Shown here in pieces: positions 1 to 6,690 of a stretch of DNA of 7,801 nt. Source of the DNA: Promethearchaeota archaeon (GTDB taxonomy: Archaea > Asgardarchaeota > Lokiarchaeia > Sigynarchaeales > SOKP01). Position 1 is the first letter of the stretch. Every line of letters starts with the position of its first letter. The position numbers were made by a program, and so were the translations under genes. Where the stretch lies: NCBI GenBank assembly GCA_030668025.1, contig DAOUUT010000176.1:1-7801 (forward strand), read 5' to 3'. A model generated the notes under the pieces. The model saw only the letters and a list, made by a program, of their open reading frames with translations, was not told where the DNA came from and made no database searches.

Positions 1-71
1 AAAAGATATTAGAATCGGTAAAAGATCCTCAAAATAAGAAAAAAGTTAGACCGTATTTGGATTTATTTTAA
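1..71 (+). CDS. C-terminal end of a truncated upstream gene
   Basis: Reading from base 3, the plus strand is open for 22 codons and stops at TAA 69-71. The visible tail is KILESVKDPQ followed by a lysine/arginine-rich stretch ending in PYLDLF. The mixed charged and hydrophobic residues look like a genuine protein C-terminus, and the stop is followed by a promoter-like AT-rich gap before the next gene. The family cannot be recognised from so few residues, and the start lies outside the window. Confidence 0.5.
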   Translation, partial: KILESVKDPQNKKKVRPYLDLF

Positions 72-78
72 GTTAAAA

Positions 79-114
79 TTTAAAAAACATCTTTACTCTT
101 TTAATTTAATAAAT
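79..114 (+). promoter_or_regulatory. Candidate archaeal promoter region of the DHH gene
   Basis: Two TATA-like stretches lie between the upstream stop and the ATG at 137: TTTAAAAAAC near 79-88 and TTTAATAAAT near 105-114. The second is centred about 27 bases before the ATG, which is the usual archaeal TATA-to-start-site distance. No Shine-Dalgarno-like sequence precedes the ATG (ACTAAGA). Together this would suit a leaderless transcript. The region is AT-rich throughout, so chance matches are likely. The T-rich bases around 90-103 may also serve as a weak terminator for the gene ending at 71. Confidence 0.35.
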
Positions 115-136
115 TTTATTGAGTACTTAACTAAGA

Positions 137-1087
137 ATGATAGTTTCTATTACCCATGAACATGATCTCGATGGATTGGGGTCACAAGCAATTATTCAAC
201 GATATTTCAATTTAAACCAAGAAATCCCTCCAGAGGAGATCAGATGTTATTACGCTCATTACATTGATTTCGTTGAAAAAATTAACAATATCTTAGATTC
301 AGAATCTCTCCCTTCACAGCTAATAATTTCTGATATAGGATTTAACGAAGATTTTATAGATTTGTTCTCTGTTTTCAAAAATGCGAAAAATCAAGGATGT
401 AAGATATCGTGGTTCGATCATCACATTGTAGACGTTAAAATAAAAGAAAAACTAAGAAATTTAGTTCACATTTACTCAAATGACTCTAAAAAATGTGCTG
501 CTGAAATTGTTAAAGATTTTTATTTACCAAATGACCCCATAGCATCAAAGATCGCTGAGTTTGCCAGAGATACTGATTTTAGGACGGATATATATAAGTT
601 AGCGTCAGATTTGCAGTTAATTATCGGTTTTAACCGTGGAGCTCATAACGATCAAAATAAACGTAGAATAGTTGAATTATTGTCTCAAGGCGATTTTGAG
701 AATTCCTGGTTTAGCTCGCAACTAAAAATTTTAAAAAAATGGTACAAAGACGAGTCTGCTTTTGCTTTAAATCACGCTAAATCTATTCCGTTGGAATCTT
801 TTGGTAAAATAATTATTTCATGGGCAAAGATTGGTGGAGGAAAAATAACCCAATTATTGAAAGAGAAATTTCCCGAAGCAAAAGCTCGTATTGGAGTTGA
901 TACTCGACACAATGAAATCATAATCCATAGCAATTTTATTAACTGTAGAGATTTTGCTATGACATTTAAAGGAGGTGGTCATAAAGTTCGAGCTGGGTTT
1001 AGTTATCCTCAAGTTTTCGAAAAGGATAATGTGTTAAACAAATCCTTTATAGATGATATAAAAGAAGCCATTCTTAAACAGATTTAA
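137..1087 (+). CDS. DHH/DHHA1-family phosphoesterase
   Basis: This 316-residue protein is a stand-alone member of the DHH superfamily (RecJ, NrnA, NrnB and related archaeal proteins). These are Mn2+-dependent phosphodiesterases or exonucleases acting on single-stranded nucleic acid, oligonucleotides or cyclic nucleotides in the cytoplasm. All metal-binding motifs are visible: HEHDLDG (residues 7-13, motif I), SDIGFN (65-70, D66), the DHH triad in WFDHH (92-96) and ARDTD (143-147). The C-terminal DHHA1 substrate-binding domain carries GGGH at 279-282 followed by KVRAG. The length is similar to small archaeal DHH proteins and far shorter than bacterial RecJ. There is no DNA-binding OB domain, which favours an oligonucleotide or nucleotide substrate, but the exact substrate cannot be read from sequence. 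The ATG is the first start available, and motif I begins only six residues later, so little could be missing. The gene converges with Hsp20, leaving a 38-base gap. Confidence 0.9.
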   Translation: MIVSITHEHDLDGLGSQAIIQRYFNLNQEIPPEEIRCYYAHYIDFVEKINNILDSESLPSQLIISDIGFNEDFIDLFSVFKNAKNQGCKISWFDHHIVDVKIKEKLRNLVHIYSNDSKKCAAEIVKDFYLPNDPIASKIAEFARDTDFRTDIYKLASDLQLIIGFNRGAHNDQNKRRIVELLSQGDFENSWFSSQLKILKKWYKDESAFALNHAKSIPLESFGKIIISWAKIGGGKITQLLKEKFPEAKARIGVDTRHNEIIIHSNFINCRDFAMTFKGGGHKVRAGFSYPQVFEKDNVLNKSFIDDIKEAILKQI

Positions 1088-1125
1088 GGAACCTATTTCT
1101 TTAATTTGATATTATTTAAAATTTC

Positions 1126-1791
1126 TTAGTCGATTTCAATACTTGTTCCTTTTTCTTTTTCTATTAATTTTTTCAACCTGATCTCAAGAATTCCATTAGT
1201 ATAACGAGCCTTAGCGTAATCTGAGTTAACTGCGTCTGGCAATTCTATCTCTTTGAAATACTTCCTCCCTAAAACAATTTTTTCGGTAGAAATAGTTAGA
1301 GATCGGTTTGTAGCGTTTATTTCAATATCCTCTTTACTCACTCCAGGCATTTCAGCAATGACTACGATTTGCTCTTCCTCTTCGTTCACTTCCACCAATG
1401 GTTCTCTCGTCTTTCTTACTTTGGCTTCACCTGTACGGGGTTCCTTTTCAATATTACCGAACGAACCCATAATAGGTTTTCCGTCTGGACCGATACCGAT
1501 ATTGAATCCATACATTATTGGCCCTTTAATTCCAAATTTAGATTTATTTTTCATTAATTCTTTTGTAAAATCTTCCGGCGAAAGTCCTTGTAAATCTTTC
1601 GGTAAATTTTTTGAGATTTGTTTAAAAATTTCTTTAAACATTTTCTGAAATTCTTTTGAATTGAATAATTTGGCAGGGTCTAAATTTCTGAAAGGGTTGT
1701 TGGGGTCTCCAAAACCTTTAAACATGTTAAAAAAGTTATTGGGTTCTTCTTCTTCATCTTCATCTTCTTCATAATCGTCTTTACCCGGCAT
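1126..1791 (-). CDS. hsp20: Hsp20/alpha-crystallin small heat-shock protein
   Basis: This is a 221-residue ATP-independent holdase that should form oligomers and keep unfolding proteins soluble in the cytoplasm. The alpha-crystallin domain spans about residues 128-209, including PLVEVNEEEE, the AEMPGVSKEDIEI segment (146-158) and the signature ARYTNGILEIRLKK (195-208). An IxI oligomerisation motif (I218-E-I220) sits at the very C-terminus. Before it comes a long N-terminal arm: a highly acidic tract at 5-16, a Phe/Met-rich helix region at 20-60 and a YGFNIGIGPDGKP segment (94-106). That GPDGKP-type segment is known from other archaeal Hsp20 proteins. I chose ATG 1791, which follows GTGAT, a match to the archaeal anti-Shine-Dalgarno. 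The alternative in-frame GTG at 1833 would add 14 residues of non-conserved look and would lie close to or upstream of the expected transcription start. The gene diverges from the ATPase. Confidence 0.92.
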   Translation of the reverse strand: MPGKDDYEEDEDEEEEPNNFFNMFKGFGDPNNPFRNLDPAKLFNSKEFQKMFKEIFKQISKNLPKDLQGLSPEDFTKELMKNKSKFGIKGPIMYGFNIGIGPDGKPIMGSFGNIEKEPRTGEAKVRKTREPLVEVNEEEEQIVVIAEMPGVSKEDIEINATNRSLTISTEKIVLGRKYFKEIELPDAVNSDYAKARYTNGILEIRLKKLIEKEKGTSIEID

Positions 1792-1840
1792 AGTATCACA
1801 TTCTAGTATAATATATGTAGATATTAATTTCACTTAAATT

Positions 1841-1860
1841 TTTAAATAGAGATTTAAATA
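1841..1860 (-). promoter_or_regulatory. Hsp20 TATA-box region
   Basis: Read on the minus strand, two TATTTAAA elements occur in tandem, at 1860-1853 and 1848-1841. A TATA box at 1841-1848 would place transcription start near 1820, giving a leader of about 30 bases before the ATG at 1791. Either copy could serve. The assignment rests on position and motif only. Confidence 0.45.
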
Positions 1861-1869
1861 TAAATACTT

Positions 1870-1890
1870 AAGCTATTAACATAATAGCTT
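1870..1890. promoter_or_regulatory. Perfect 9-bp inverted repeat, candidate operator
   Basis: Arms AAGCTATTA and TAATAGCTT are exact reverse complements separated by ACA, 21 bp in all. The dyad lies 10 bp beyond the distal Hsp20 TATA-like element, in the zone where archaeal TFB-recognition elements and regulators bind. It is also about 80-100 bp upstream of the probable original start of the ATPase. One helical turn separates the centres of the two arms, which suits a dimeric winged-helix or helix-turn-helix protein. It is not followed by a T-tract on either strand before the nearby genes, so it is unlikely to be a terminator. No known regulator is assigned. Confidence 0.45.
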
Positions 1891-1969
1891 TATTCTAGAA
1901 AAAATTGTTTAGTTTAATAAAGTTATTCCAATCAAAAAATTTGATACATAATATTAAAAGTAATTAAAT

Positions 1970-1978
1970 GGAGTTGAT
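1970..1978 (+). promoter_or_regulatory. Candidate ribosome binding site upstream of the broken ATPase N-terminus
   Basis: GGAGTTGAT closely resembles the archaeal Shine-Dalgarno consensus GGAGGTGAT and is the best such match in this intergenic region. It lies just before ATT 1984, the first codon of the open frame that reads towards the ATPase, whereas nothing comparable precedes the TTG at 2066. It overlaps ATG 1968, which opens only an 11-codon frame. Confidence 0.35.
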
Positions 1979-1983
1979 TTTAA

Positions 1984-2091
1984 ATTTACTCAGAATTAAG
2001 TGACGACGATAAAGAAATGTATTTGGATGTTCTAAGAGAAGCTCCGATCTTGCCATTCAGCAATTTTGTCTCACGAGGAGATAAAGTTTGA
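1984..2091 (+). pseudogene. Frame-shifted N-terminal fragment of the ATPase gene
   Basis: The frame from 1984 to the TGA at 2089-2091 encodes 35 residues with strongly coding-like composition: IYSELSDDDKEMYLDVLREA, then PILPFSNFVSRGDKV. First codon positions are rich in G, as in the neighbouring genes. It overlaps the start of the ATPase frame. Skipping a single base near 2086 would join SRGDK directly to FEEIPQVLI of the ATPase. It begins with ATT rather than ATG; the only in-frame ATG is at 2017. The simplest reading is that this is the true N-terminus, separated by a one-base insertion, a sequencing error or, less likely, programmed +1 frameshifting. It could instead be a short overlapping ORF. 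Confidence 0.5.
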
Positions 2092-3829
2092 GGAAATCCC
2101 TCAAGTTCTCATAATCCCGGACAAAATTGATATAAGCAGGCCAAGAAGTTATATAGATCGGGAAGTTTATAGATTAGTACGCCAGACATCACGCGATAAA
2201 TCAAGTAGAATGTTACCTTTGTTGGGTTCGGCGGGCACAGGAAAGACTCACGCCTACCATTCCTTTAAGGACAAAGAGAGAGAAAATAAAAGAAAGATTG
2301 AACAAACTGTTGACGCGGAAGAAATAGAGGCGAGTCAACTGGAACCAGTTGATTGGACAATAGTTTATGTACCGAGCCCACCTGCGGCAATTCGCGTTTT
2401 ACTCCACGTATATACTTGTATTATTGAAGAATGTGGCCCAGAAATTCTCGATATCGTTTCAGAAAAATTAGTTAGAGAAAAATGGGGTGGCAAGAAGGGA
2501 GGATTGTTTCAGAAACCTAAAATTGATGAAGTGATTCAAATGGGCATAAGAGAATTCCCTGGAGTATTTGCTGATTGTGTTAAGGCCCTTGTAACTTATC
2601 AATTAGATAAAAATAAAAGAGGTCTTGCTGAAAGATGGCTTCTCGGTGAAGATTTACAAGCCGAAGAATTGAGTGAACTTGGAATTAATTCTGTTGTGGA
2701 AGAAGACGATGTATGCCTTGCCATGATAAAAATAATAACTGAAAATTTAGATAGAGTGCTTATTCTTTATTTTGACGAGTTAGAGTCTCCGTATAGGATG
2801 CATGGCGAAATTGCAGAACAAAAATTGCTTGAAATATTAAAACGATTATATAATGAAGTTAAAAGTTTAGTTATTGTCGTTGCTGTTTTAAAAGAAATCT
2901 GGCCACGTGTTTTAGAGATCGCAGATCAACCACTACGCTCAAGGATGGAACCTGAACAAGAATTAAAACCTTTTAGCTTGAACGATTTAAAAATATTCTT
3001 TAGTAAGTCTATGGAAGCCTTTTGGGAAGATAACAACCTTAATCCTCCATTATATCCATTATTTCCTTTGAACGAAAAACTAATCGAGATGATTTTTGAA
3101 AAGACTCAAGGAAATCCTAGAAATTCCATCAAACTTTGCAGAAGATTTATTGAAAAAATTGTGACAGATGAAATGAGCGTAGAAGAATTATTAGAGGCAG
3201 GCGTAGACATGGTAGCAACAGCAAGACCGCAAACGCAAGAAGAAGAAATCATAGATTTTTCGAAGCCTAGAGAAATTATTAAAAGGACTATTGAAGAAAT
3301 ATTGGCGGAAGAGGAATATGCGATTGATGTTAATCCTCAATCTGTTGCGGGTGCCGCGCTAAAATGTATTGATAAGGTAGGAGAACAAAAAGGAAAAGAA
3401 TTTAAAACTCAAATGGAATACAAATTTATGCTTGGCAAAAAATCTCAAACTTTAGCAGCTTTAATTGAAACTGGAGGTAAAAAATGGGGTTTAGAAATAC
3501 CTTCTTGTAAGAATTTCGATAGAAGCGCAGGGGTTGCTGGTTATTACGCAGCTAAACGATTGAAAGATGCAGTTGATCAAAAAGCTATCGATTCAGCTAT
3601 ACTAATCGTGCCAACTGGTAGCGGTGGTGCGAAATTTGACATGATTTTGCAAAACAATTCAGAAATTCATAAAGTAGAGTTGAATAACGAGTTAGGAGAA
3701 AATTTAATAGCTAATGCGTTAAAAACCCCAACTAAAGTAGGATGGGATATTGCAAAGATAATTTTCCCCGATATTGGAGAATATGTCCCTCCTCAAGTTG
3801 AAGAACCTTCAGAGGATACTGAATTATAA
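2066..3829 (+). CDS. AAA+/STAND-like P-loop ATPase with uncharacterised C-terminal domain
   Basis: This 587-residue protein has a Walker A motif GSAGTGKT (54-61) and a Walker B VLILYFDELE (231-240, D237 and E238). It also has a sensor-2-like segment GNPRNSIKLCRRF (349-361), the layout of Orc1/Cdc6-like, MoxR-like and archaeal STAND ATPases. An unusually long region (about 62-228) lies between Walker A and B and includes a Gly/Lys stretch at 140-151. After about residue 400 comes an alpha/beta domain that I do not recognise. Its order of helices and strands, including WGLEIPSCKNF (474-484), loosely recalls restriction-endonuclease-fold domains, but the canonical (D/E)xK is not clear. The role is unknown; ATP-driven remodelling of nucleic acid or protein complexes is the general expectation. 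The only start in this frame before the P-loop is TTG 2066. It has no ribosome binding site and follows a coding-like fragment in another frame, so the annotated N-terminus is probably incomplete. Confidence 0.75.
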   Translation: MSHEEIKFEEIPQVLIIPDKIDISRPRSYIDREVYRLVRQTSRDKSSRMLPLLGSAGTGKTHAYHSFKDKERENKRKIEQTVDAEEIEASQLEPVDWTIVYVPSPPAAIRVLLHVYTCIIEECGPEILDIVSEKLVREKWGGKKGGLFQKPKIDEVIQMGIREFPGVFADCVKALVTYQLDKNKRGLAERWLLGEDLQAEELSELGINSVVEEDDVCLAMIKIITENLDRVLILYFDELESPYRMHGEIAEQKLLEILKRLYNEVKSLVIVVAVLKEIWPRVLEIADQPLRSRMEPEQELKPFSLNDLKIFFSKSMEAFWEDNNLNPPLYPLFPLNEKLIEMIFEKTQGNPRNSIKLCRRFIEKIVTDEMSVEELLEAGVDMVATARPQTQEEEIIDFSKPREIIKRTIEEILAEEEYAIDVNPQSVAGAALKCIDKVGEQKGKEFKTQMEYKFMLGKKSQTLAALIETGGKKWGLEIPSCKNFDRSAGVAGYYAAKRLKDAVDQKAIDSAILIVPTGSGGAKFDMILQNNSEIHKVELNNELGENLIANALKTPTKVGWDIAKIIFPDIGEYVPPQVEEPSEDTEL

Positions 3830-3841
3830 GAAGCTTAAAAC

Positions 3842-3852
3842 ATCTCTTTTTT
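3842..3852 (+). terminator. T-tract terminator after the ATPase
   Basis: ATCTCTTTTTT, ending in six Ts, begins 13 bases past the ATPase stop and just before the convergent gene end. Archaeal RNA polymerase terminates at such U-tracts without needing a hairpin. A near-identical motif follows ftr. Confidence 0.5.
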
Positions 3853-3865
3853 AAATTTAAAATAA

Positions 3866-4798
3866 TTATATTTTTTCGTAATGTTCTTTGATTTTTGCGT
3901 CTAAATTAAACAATTCTTTTGCTAGTTGGTCTGCTCTTTTGAAATTCTTTAACAATTCAGTTAAACTTATTGATCGCTCGTGATCTTCAAAGGAATTTGA
4001 AATGTTTATTAAGGCATCTATAGGTCTGATTAACTCGTGATATAGATGGAGCTTATTTTGTTGGAGCTCCTCAATTTTTTTTTCCATATCTCTATGTATA
4101 TTTTCACGATCTTTAATTAAATCGGGAATTTTTACTACTTGGTCAGCTTTACTTGTCAAAAACAAGACTACATCGTTTTCTTGGATGATATTTGCTAATT
4201 CAGCAGCTTTAAGGAAGCTCTTCCTGGCCTTTTTATAAAATTTATCATTTAATAATTGCTCAGCAAGTTTAATTTCCTCTGACAACTTCTCAGGAATATC
4301 TTCACCTAAATCGATTAATTCTCTAGCTTCTTGCAACTTTCCGTCATCAAGCATTTTTTTGGTTTTATCATTGATGGTATCTTTAATCATAGTCGGTTCT
4401 TTTAATTTTTCCATTAAAGTGAAAATGGATTCAAATTCTTTTTTGAGCAACGCTTCTAATTTTCCTTTATCCTTTGAAAATTCGTCAACAACTTTAACAG
4501 CGATGTTATCGAGCATACTCTTCAAAGAAACTAAATCTTCTTCTTTTTTAAAGACGAAACCTAAGAAGAGATTGTCTCTTTCAATAGTTTCTGCATTTAT
4601 TTTTGACGAATAAAACCTTAAATCTTCTCTCCAACATATTGTATCCAAAAAATCTTTTTGGATGTGTTGTTCTTCGAAACCTTTTAAAATTTTGGGATCG
4701 ATTTTATTTTCTTGAGCCAAATAATATTCTGCTAATACATTTGGTCCGAAAGACTTGTCAATCTCATAAAAAAATAATCCTAAGGGCATAATACTCAT
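3866..4798 (-). CDS. Protein with longin-like N-terminus and TPR/coiled-coil helices
   Basis: This is a 310-residue soluble protein with no signal peptide or membrane segment. Residues 4-30 (GLFFYEIDKSFGPNVLAEYY) read as paired strands around a DKxxGPN turn. Residues 60-107 add further strands (RFYSSKI, NLFLGFVF) followed by an amphipathic helix. This pattern resembles longin/roadblock-type small-GTPase-interacting domains, which are abundant in Asgard archaea. Residues 110-165 are helical. Residues 178-218 resemble a TPR pair (AEQLLNDKFYKKARKSFLKAAELA). Residues 228-310 form charged helices with coiled-coil character. It may be a scaffold or regulator working with a GTPase or membrane trafficking-like machinery, but no partner is encoded nearby. 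ATG 4798 is used; ATG 4789 (residue 4) is equally possible because neither has a Shine-Dalgarno. It lies 96 bases downstream of the esterase in the same direction and converges with the ATPase. Confidence 0.6.
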   Translation of the reverse strand: MSIMPLGLFFYEIDKSFGPNVLAEYYLAQENKIDPKILKGFEEQHIQKDFLDTICWREDLRFYSSKINAETIERDNLFLGFVFKKEEDLVSLKSMLDNIAVKVVDEFSKDKGKLEALLKKEFESIFTLMEKLKEPTMIKDTINDKTKKMLDDGKLQEARELIDLGEDIPEKLSEEIKLAEQLLNDKFYKKARKSFLKAAELANIIQENDVVLFLTSKADQVVKIPDLIKDRENIHRDMEKKIEELQQNKLHLYHELIRPIDALINISNSFEDHERSISLTELLKNFKRADQLAKELFNLDAKIKEHYEKI

Positions 4799-4887
4799 TC
4801 TTTGAAGTTGTTTATAGAATAAAACTATTATTAATTACTAGTTAATAAGCATTTGATTTTAAATTTTTATTTACAAATTATTTAGTT

Positions 4888-4893
4888 AAAAAA
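4888..4893 (-). terminator. T6 tract after the esterase
   Basis: On the minus strand, six Ts begin one base after the esterase stop codon (TAA at 4897-4895), a suitable archaeal U-tract terminator. With the 96-base AT-rich gap that follows, it suggests the esterase and the longin-like gene are transcribed separately. The gap itself holds TATA-like sequence but no clear repeat. Confidence 0.4.
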
Positions 4894-4894
4894 T

Positions 4895-6613
4895 TTAGTC
4901 TAAAGGTATGATATCACCGAGCATCGCCAACACTTTTCCCCGTTCAGGTTCTTCGAGTTCAGTATTAACAAGATCGAGTACGCTTCGGACACTGATCATC
5001 TCCTTCAGATATGACAGCTTTAAATCACTGATTCCCGCGTCGAGGACAAGAATTTTTTCTTTTCCTTTAGTGCTATCCCAAGTAGGCCAATGAGGTAATT
5101 TTTCTCCGTTAGGATTCCCTGTCTTTGCAAAATTTGCTAGATAGCTCATGCACAAGTTAGTTAGTCTTTCGCGACTAAGAGAATTATGCTTTGTATGTGT
5201 TTTTCCTATCATCATAGCTATTTCACCAATTCCCATCCCTAAAAAGAAAGGTATCTCTGCACTGTGGTGAGCACCTAGTTCTTGTCCCTTATTTCCTGGT
5301 AGAACGCTTAATCCGTTACTATCAGGGCTTCCCCAGTCAAACCGATATGCGTAGACGGGTACACCACTATTAGAAGTTATTTTCCTTGCTATGACATCAA
5401 CGCCGTTTGCACGCCATAGTAATGAATAGTAACCCCAAACCAAATCATATTCCCGTGGATTTAACGGGGGATCCTTTCTAAAATAACCAAAAAGCTTCAT
5501 TTCGTCTTTGGTGCAACCAATAATTAAAGGTACCTTGTTTGCCCAAACTCCAGATGAAAATACATCGTACCCTTCTTCTGGGATTATAACTCCATCGGTA
5601 AAGATAGTGTGCCATTCTGCCATTCCAAAGTCTTTAGTAGGGATGTTTTTCGTGATTGTAAAGGCTGATTTCGAACGGAAGTACTCATTAATTTCATCGT
5701 CCATCATCTTGCTGATGAGTTGTTCTGCTTCTTCTTCATTATCAGCCTTTCGTTCCTTAACGAGGAGAGATACAAGAAGTTTGTTACTCTGGGCTATGGC
5801 ATCATTAGGGCTCCAGATGAGCGAAAGGGCGCTTTCTGAAATAGCATGGTGAAAGAGACCTTTCGCTGCGGGAGAAACAAGGAGTGAAAGTACGTTAAAA
5901 GCTCCACCAGATTCACCTGCGATTGTTACATTGTTTGGATCACCACCAAATGCTCTGATATTCTCATGAACCCACTCCAAGGACTTTATAAGATCAAGAG
6001 TACCGAAATTCCCGCTTTGGTCTCCTGAAGAGCCACTCCCTGTCACTGCAGGGTGAATAAACCACCCCATTGCCCCTAGGCGATAGTTAACAGAGATATA
6101 TAATAATTTTGACTTCTCTGTCACCGCATTACCATAGTATTGGGTCGTAGCAGCTGTTCCTATTGAGTTACCTCCTCCGTGGATATACAGGTAAACAGGT
6201 AACTCAGTTTCTGAACTTTTAGGGCGCCAGATGTTGAGGTAGAGACAGTCTTCTGAGCCAATTGGACCTAGGATGGGCATAAATTGTGCTGCAGTATTCC
6301 CAAATTTTGTTGTTTTGCGCGTTCCAAGCCAAGGAACAGGACTGCGTGGTGCTCTCCATCGTAATTCCCTCACTGGAGGAGCTGCATAGGGAACTCCCTT
6401 CCAACACCAGGTATTTTTATCTGAATAACCAGTTAACAGCCCATTTTTTGTTTGGACAGTAGCATTATTATTCCATTCACCAAGTTCGTATGTATGATCT
6501 GATATTTTAGGTGCAAAAAAACGTTTAATGGGCGGAGAAACGGTTCTTTTGATTAAATTACTCAATCTGATAAAAGGGACGAATAAATAGACCAGTTTCA
6601 TCATAAATGACAT
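4895..6613 (-). CDS. Type-B carboxylesterase (alpha/beta hydrolase)
   Basis: This is a 572-residue member of the cholinesterase/carboxylesterase family, which hydrolyses carboxylic esters. The catalytic triad is visible: Ser235 in the nucleophile elbow GESGG (233-237), Glu371 in GCTKDEM (366-372) and His450 in GAHHSAEIPF (447-456). The oxyanion hole is HGGG (145-148), and the second family signature is EDCLYLNIW (121-129). The length is normal for the family. Residues 5-20 (MKLVYLFVPFIRLSNL) are hydrophobic but end in basic residues without a clear cleavage site, so this looks like a membrane-associating helix rather than a classic signal peptide. The Cys that normally pairs with Cys123 is not seen in the expected stretch (FGNTAAQFMP), which fits a cytoplasmic enzyme. 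The start could be Met1, Met4 or Met5; GATGTGA precedes Met1. Base composition is unlike its neighbours, pointing to acquisition, probably from bacteria. The natural substrate is unknown. Confidence 0.92.
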   Translation of the reverse strand: MSFMMKLVYLFVPFIRLSNLIKRTVSPPIKRFFAPKISDHTYELGEWNNNATVQTKNGLLTGYSDKNTWCWKGVPYAAPPVRELRWRAPRSPVPWLGTRKTTKFGNTAAQFMPILGPIGSEDCLYLNIWRPKSSETELPVYLYIHGGGNSIGTAATTQYYGNAVTEKSKLLYISVNYRLGAMGWFIHPAVTGSGSSGDQSGNFGTLDLIKSLEWVHENIRAFGGDPNNVTIAGESGGAFNVLSLLVSPAAKGLFHHAISESALSLIWSPNDAIAQSNKLLVSLLVKERKADNEEEAEQLISKMMDDEINEYFRSKSAFTITKNIPTKDFGMAEWHTIFTDGVIIPEEGYDVFSSGVWANKVPLIIGCTKDEMKLFGYFRKDPPLNPREYDLVWGYYSLLWRANGVDVIARKITSNSGVPVYAYRFDWGSPDSNGLSVLPGNKGQELGAHHSAEIPFFLGMGIGEIAMMIGKTHTKHNSLSRERLTNLCMSYLANFAKTGNPNGEKLPHWPTWDSTKGKEKILVLDAGISDLKLSYLKEMISVRSVLDLVNTELEEPERGKVLAMLGDIIPLD

Positions 6614-6690
6614 ATTTTCACATCAGGTTTTTCAATGACTAAAATGAAGACATTTTAGACTTTATTTCTAAATATTAAGTTAAAAACCAT

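Noticed and set aside
1253..1648. Long plus-strand reading frame opposite Hsp20
   Set aside because: It is antisense to the conserved alpha-crystallin gene, and its composition follows from that gene's codon pattern.
1792..1833. Upstream GTG start for Hsp20 at 1833, adding 14 residues
   Set aside because: The added residues look non-conserved, the GTG lies close to or before the predicted transcription start, and the ATG at 1791 has a GTGAT Shine-Dalgarno-like match.
1968..2003. Short ATG ORF of 11 codons before the ATPase
   Set aside because: It is very short and its ATG overlaps the Shine-Dalgarno-like GGAGTTGAT; it is more likely incidental than a leader peptide.
4359..4791. Plus-strand reading frames opposite the longin-like gene
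   Set aside because: Both are antisense shadows with no recognisable domain or ribosome binding site.
4825..4850. AT-rich near-palindrome in the gap between the esterase and the longin-like gene
   Set aside because: Arms are only about 5 bp and imperfect, which is expected by chance in such AT-rich DNA.
5508..5852. Plus-strand reading frame opposite the esterase
   Set aside because: The complementary strand encodes well-conserved esterase sequence; the Ser/Leu-rich product is a typical antisense artefact.
6219..6407. Second minus-strand frame within the esterase
   Set aside because: It overlaps the conserved EDCLYLNIW region in another frame, is Ser/Cys-rich and has no start context.
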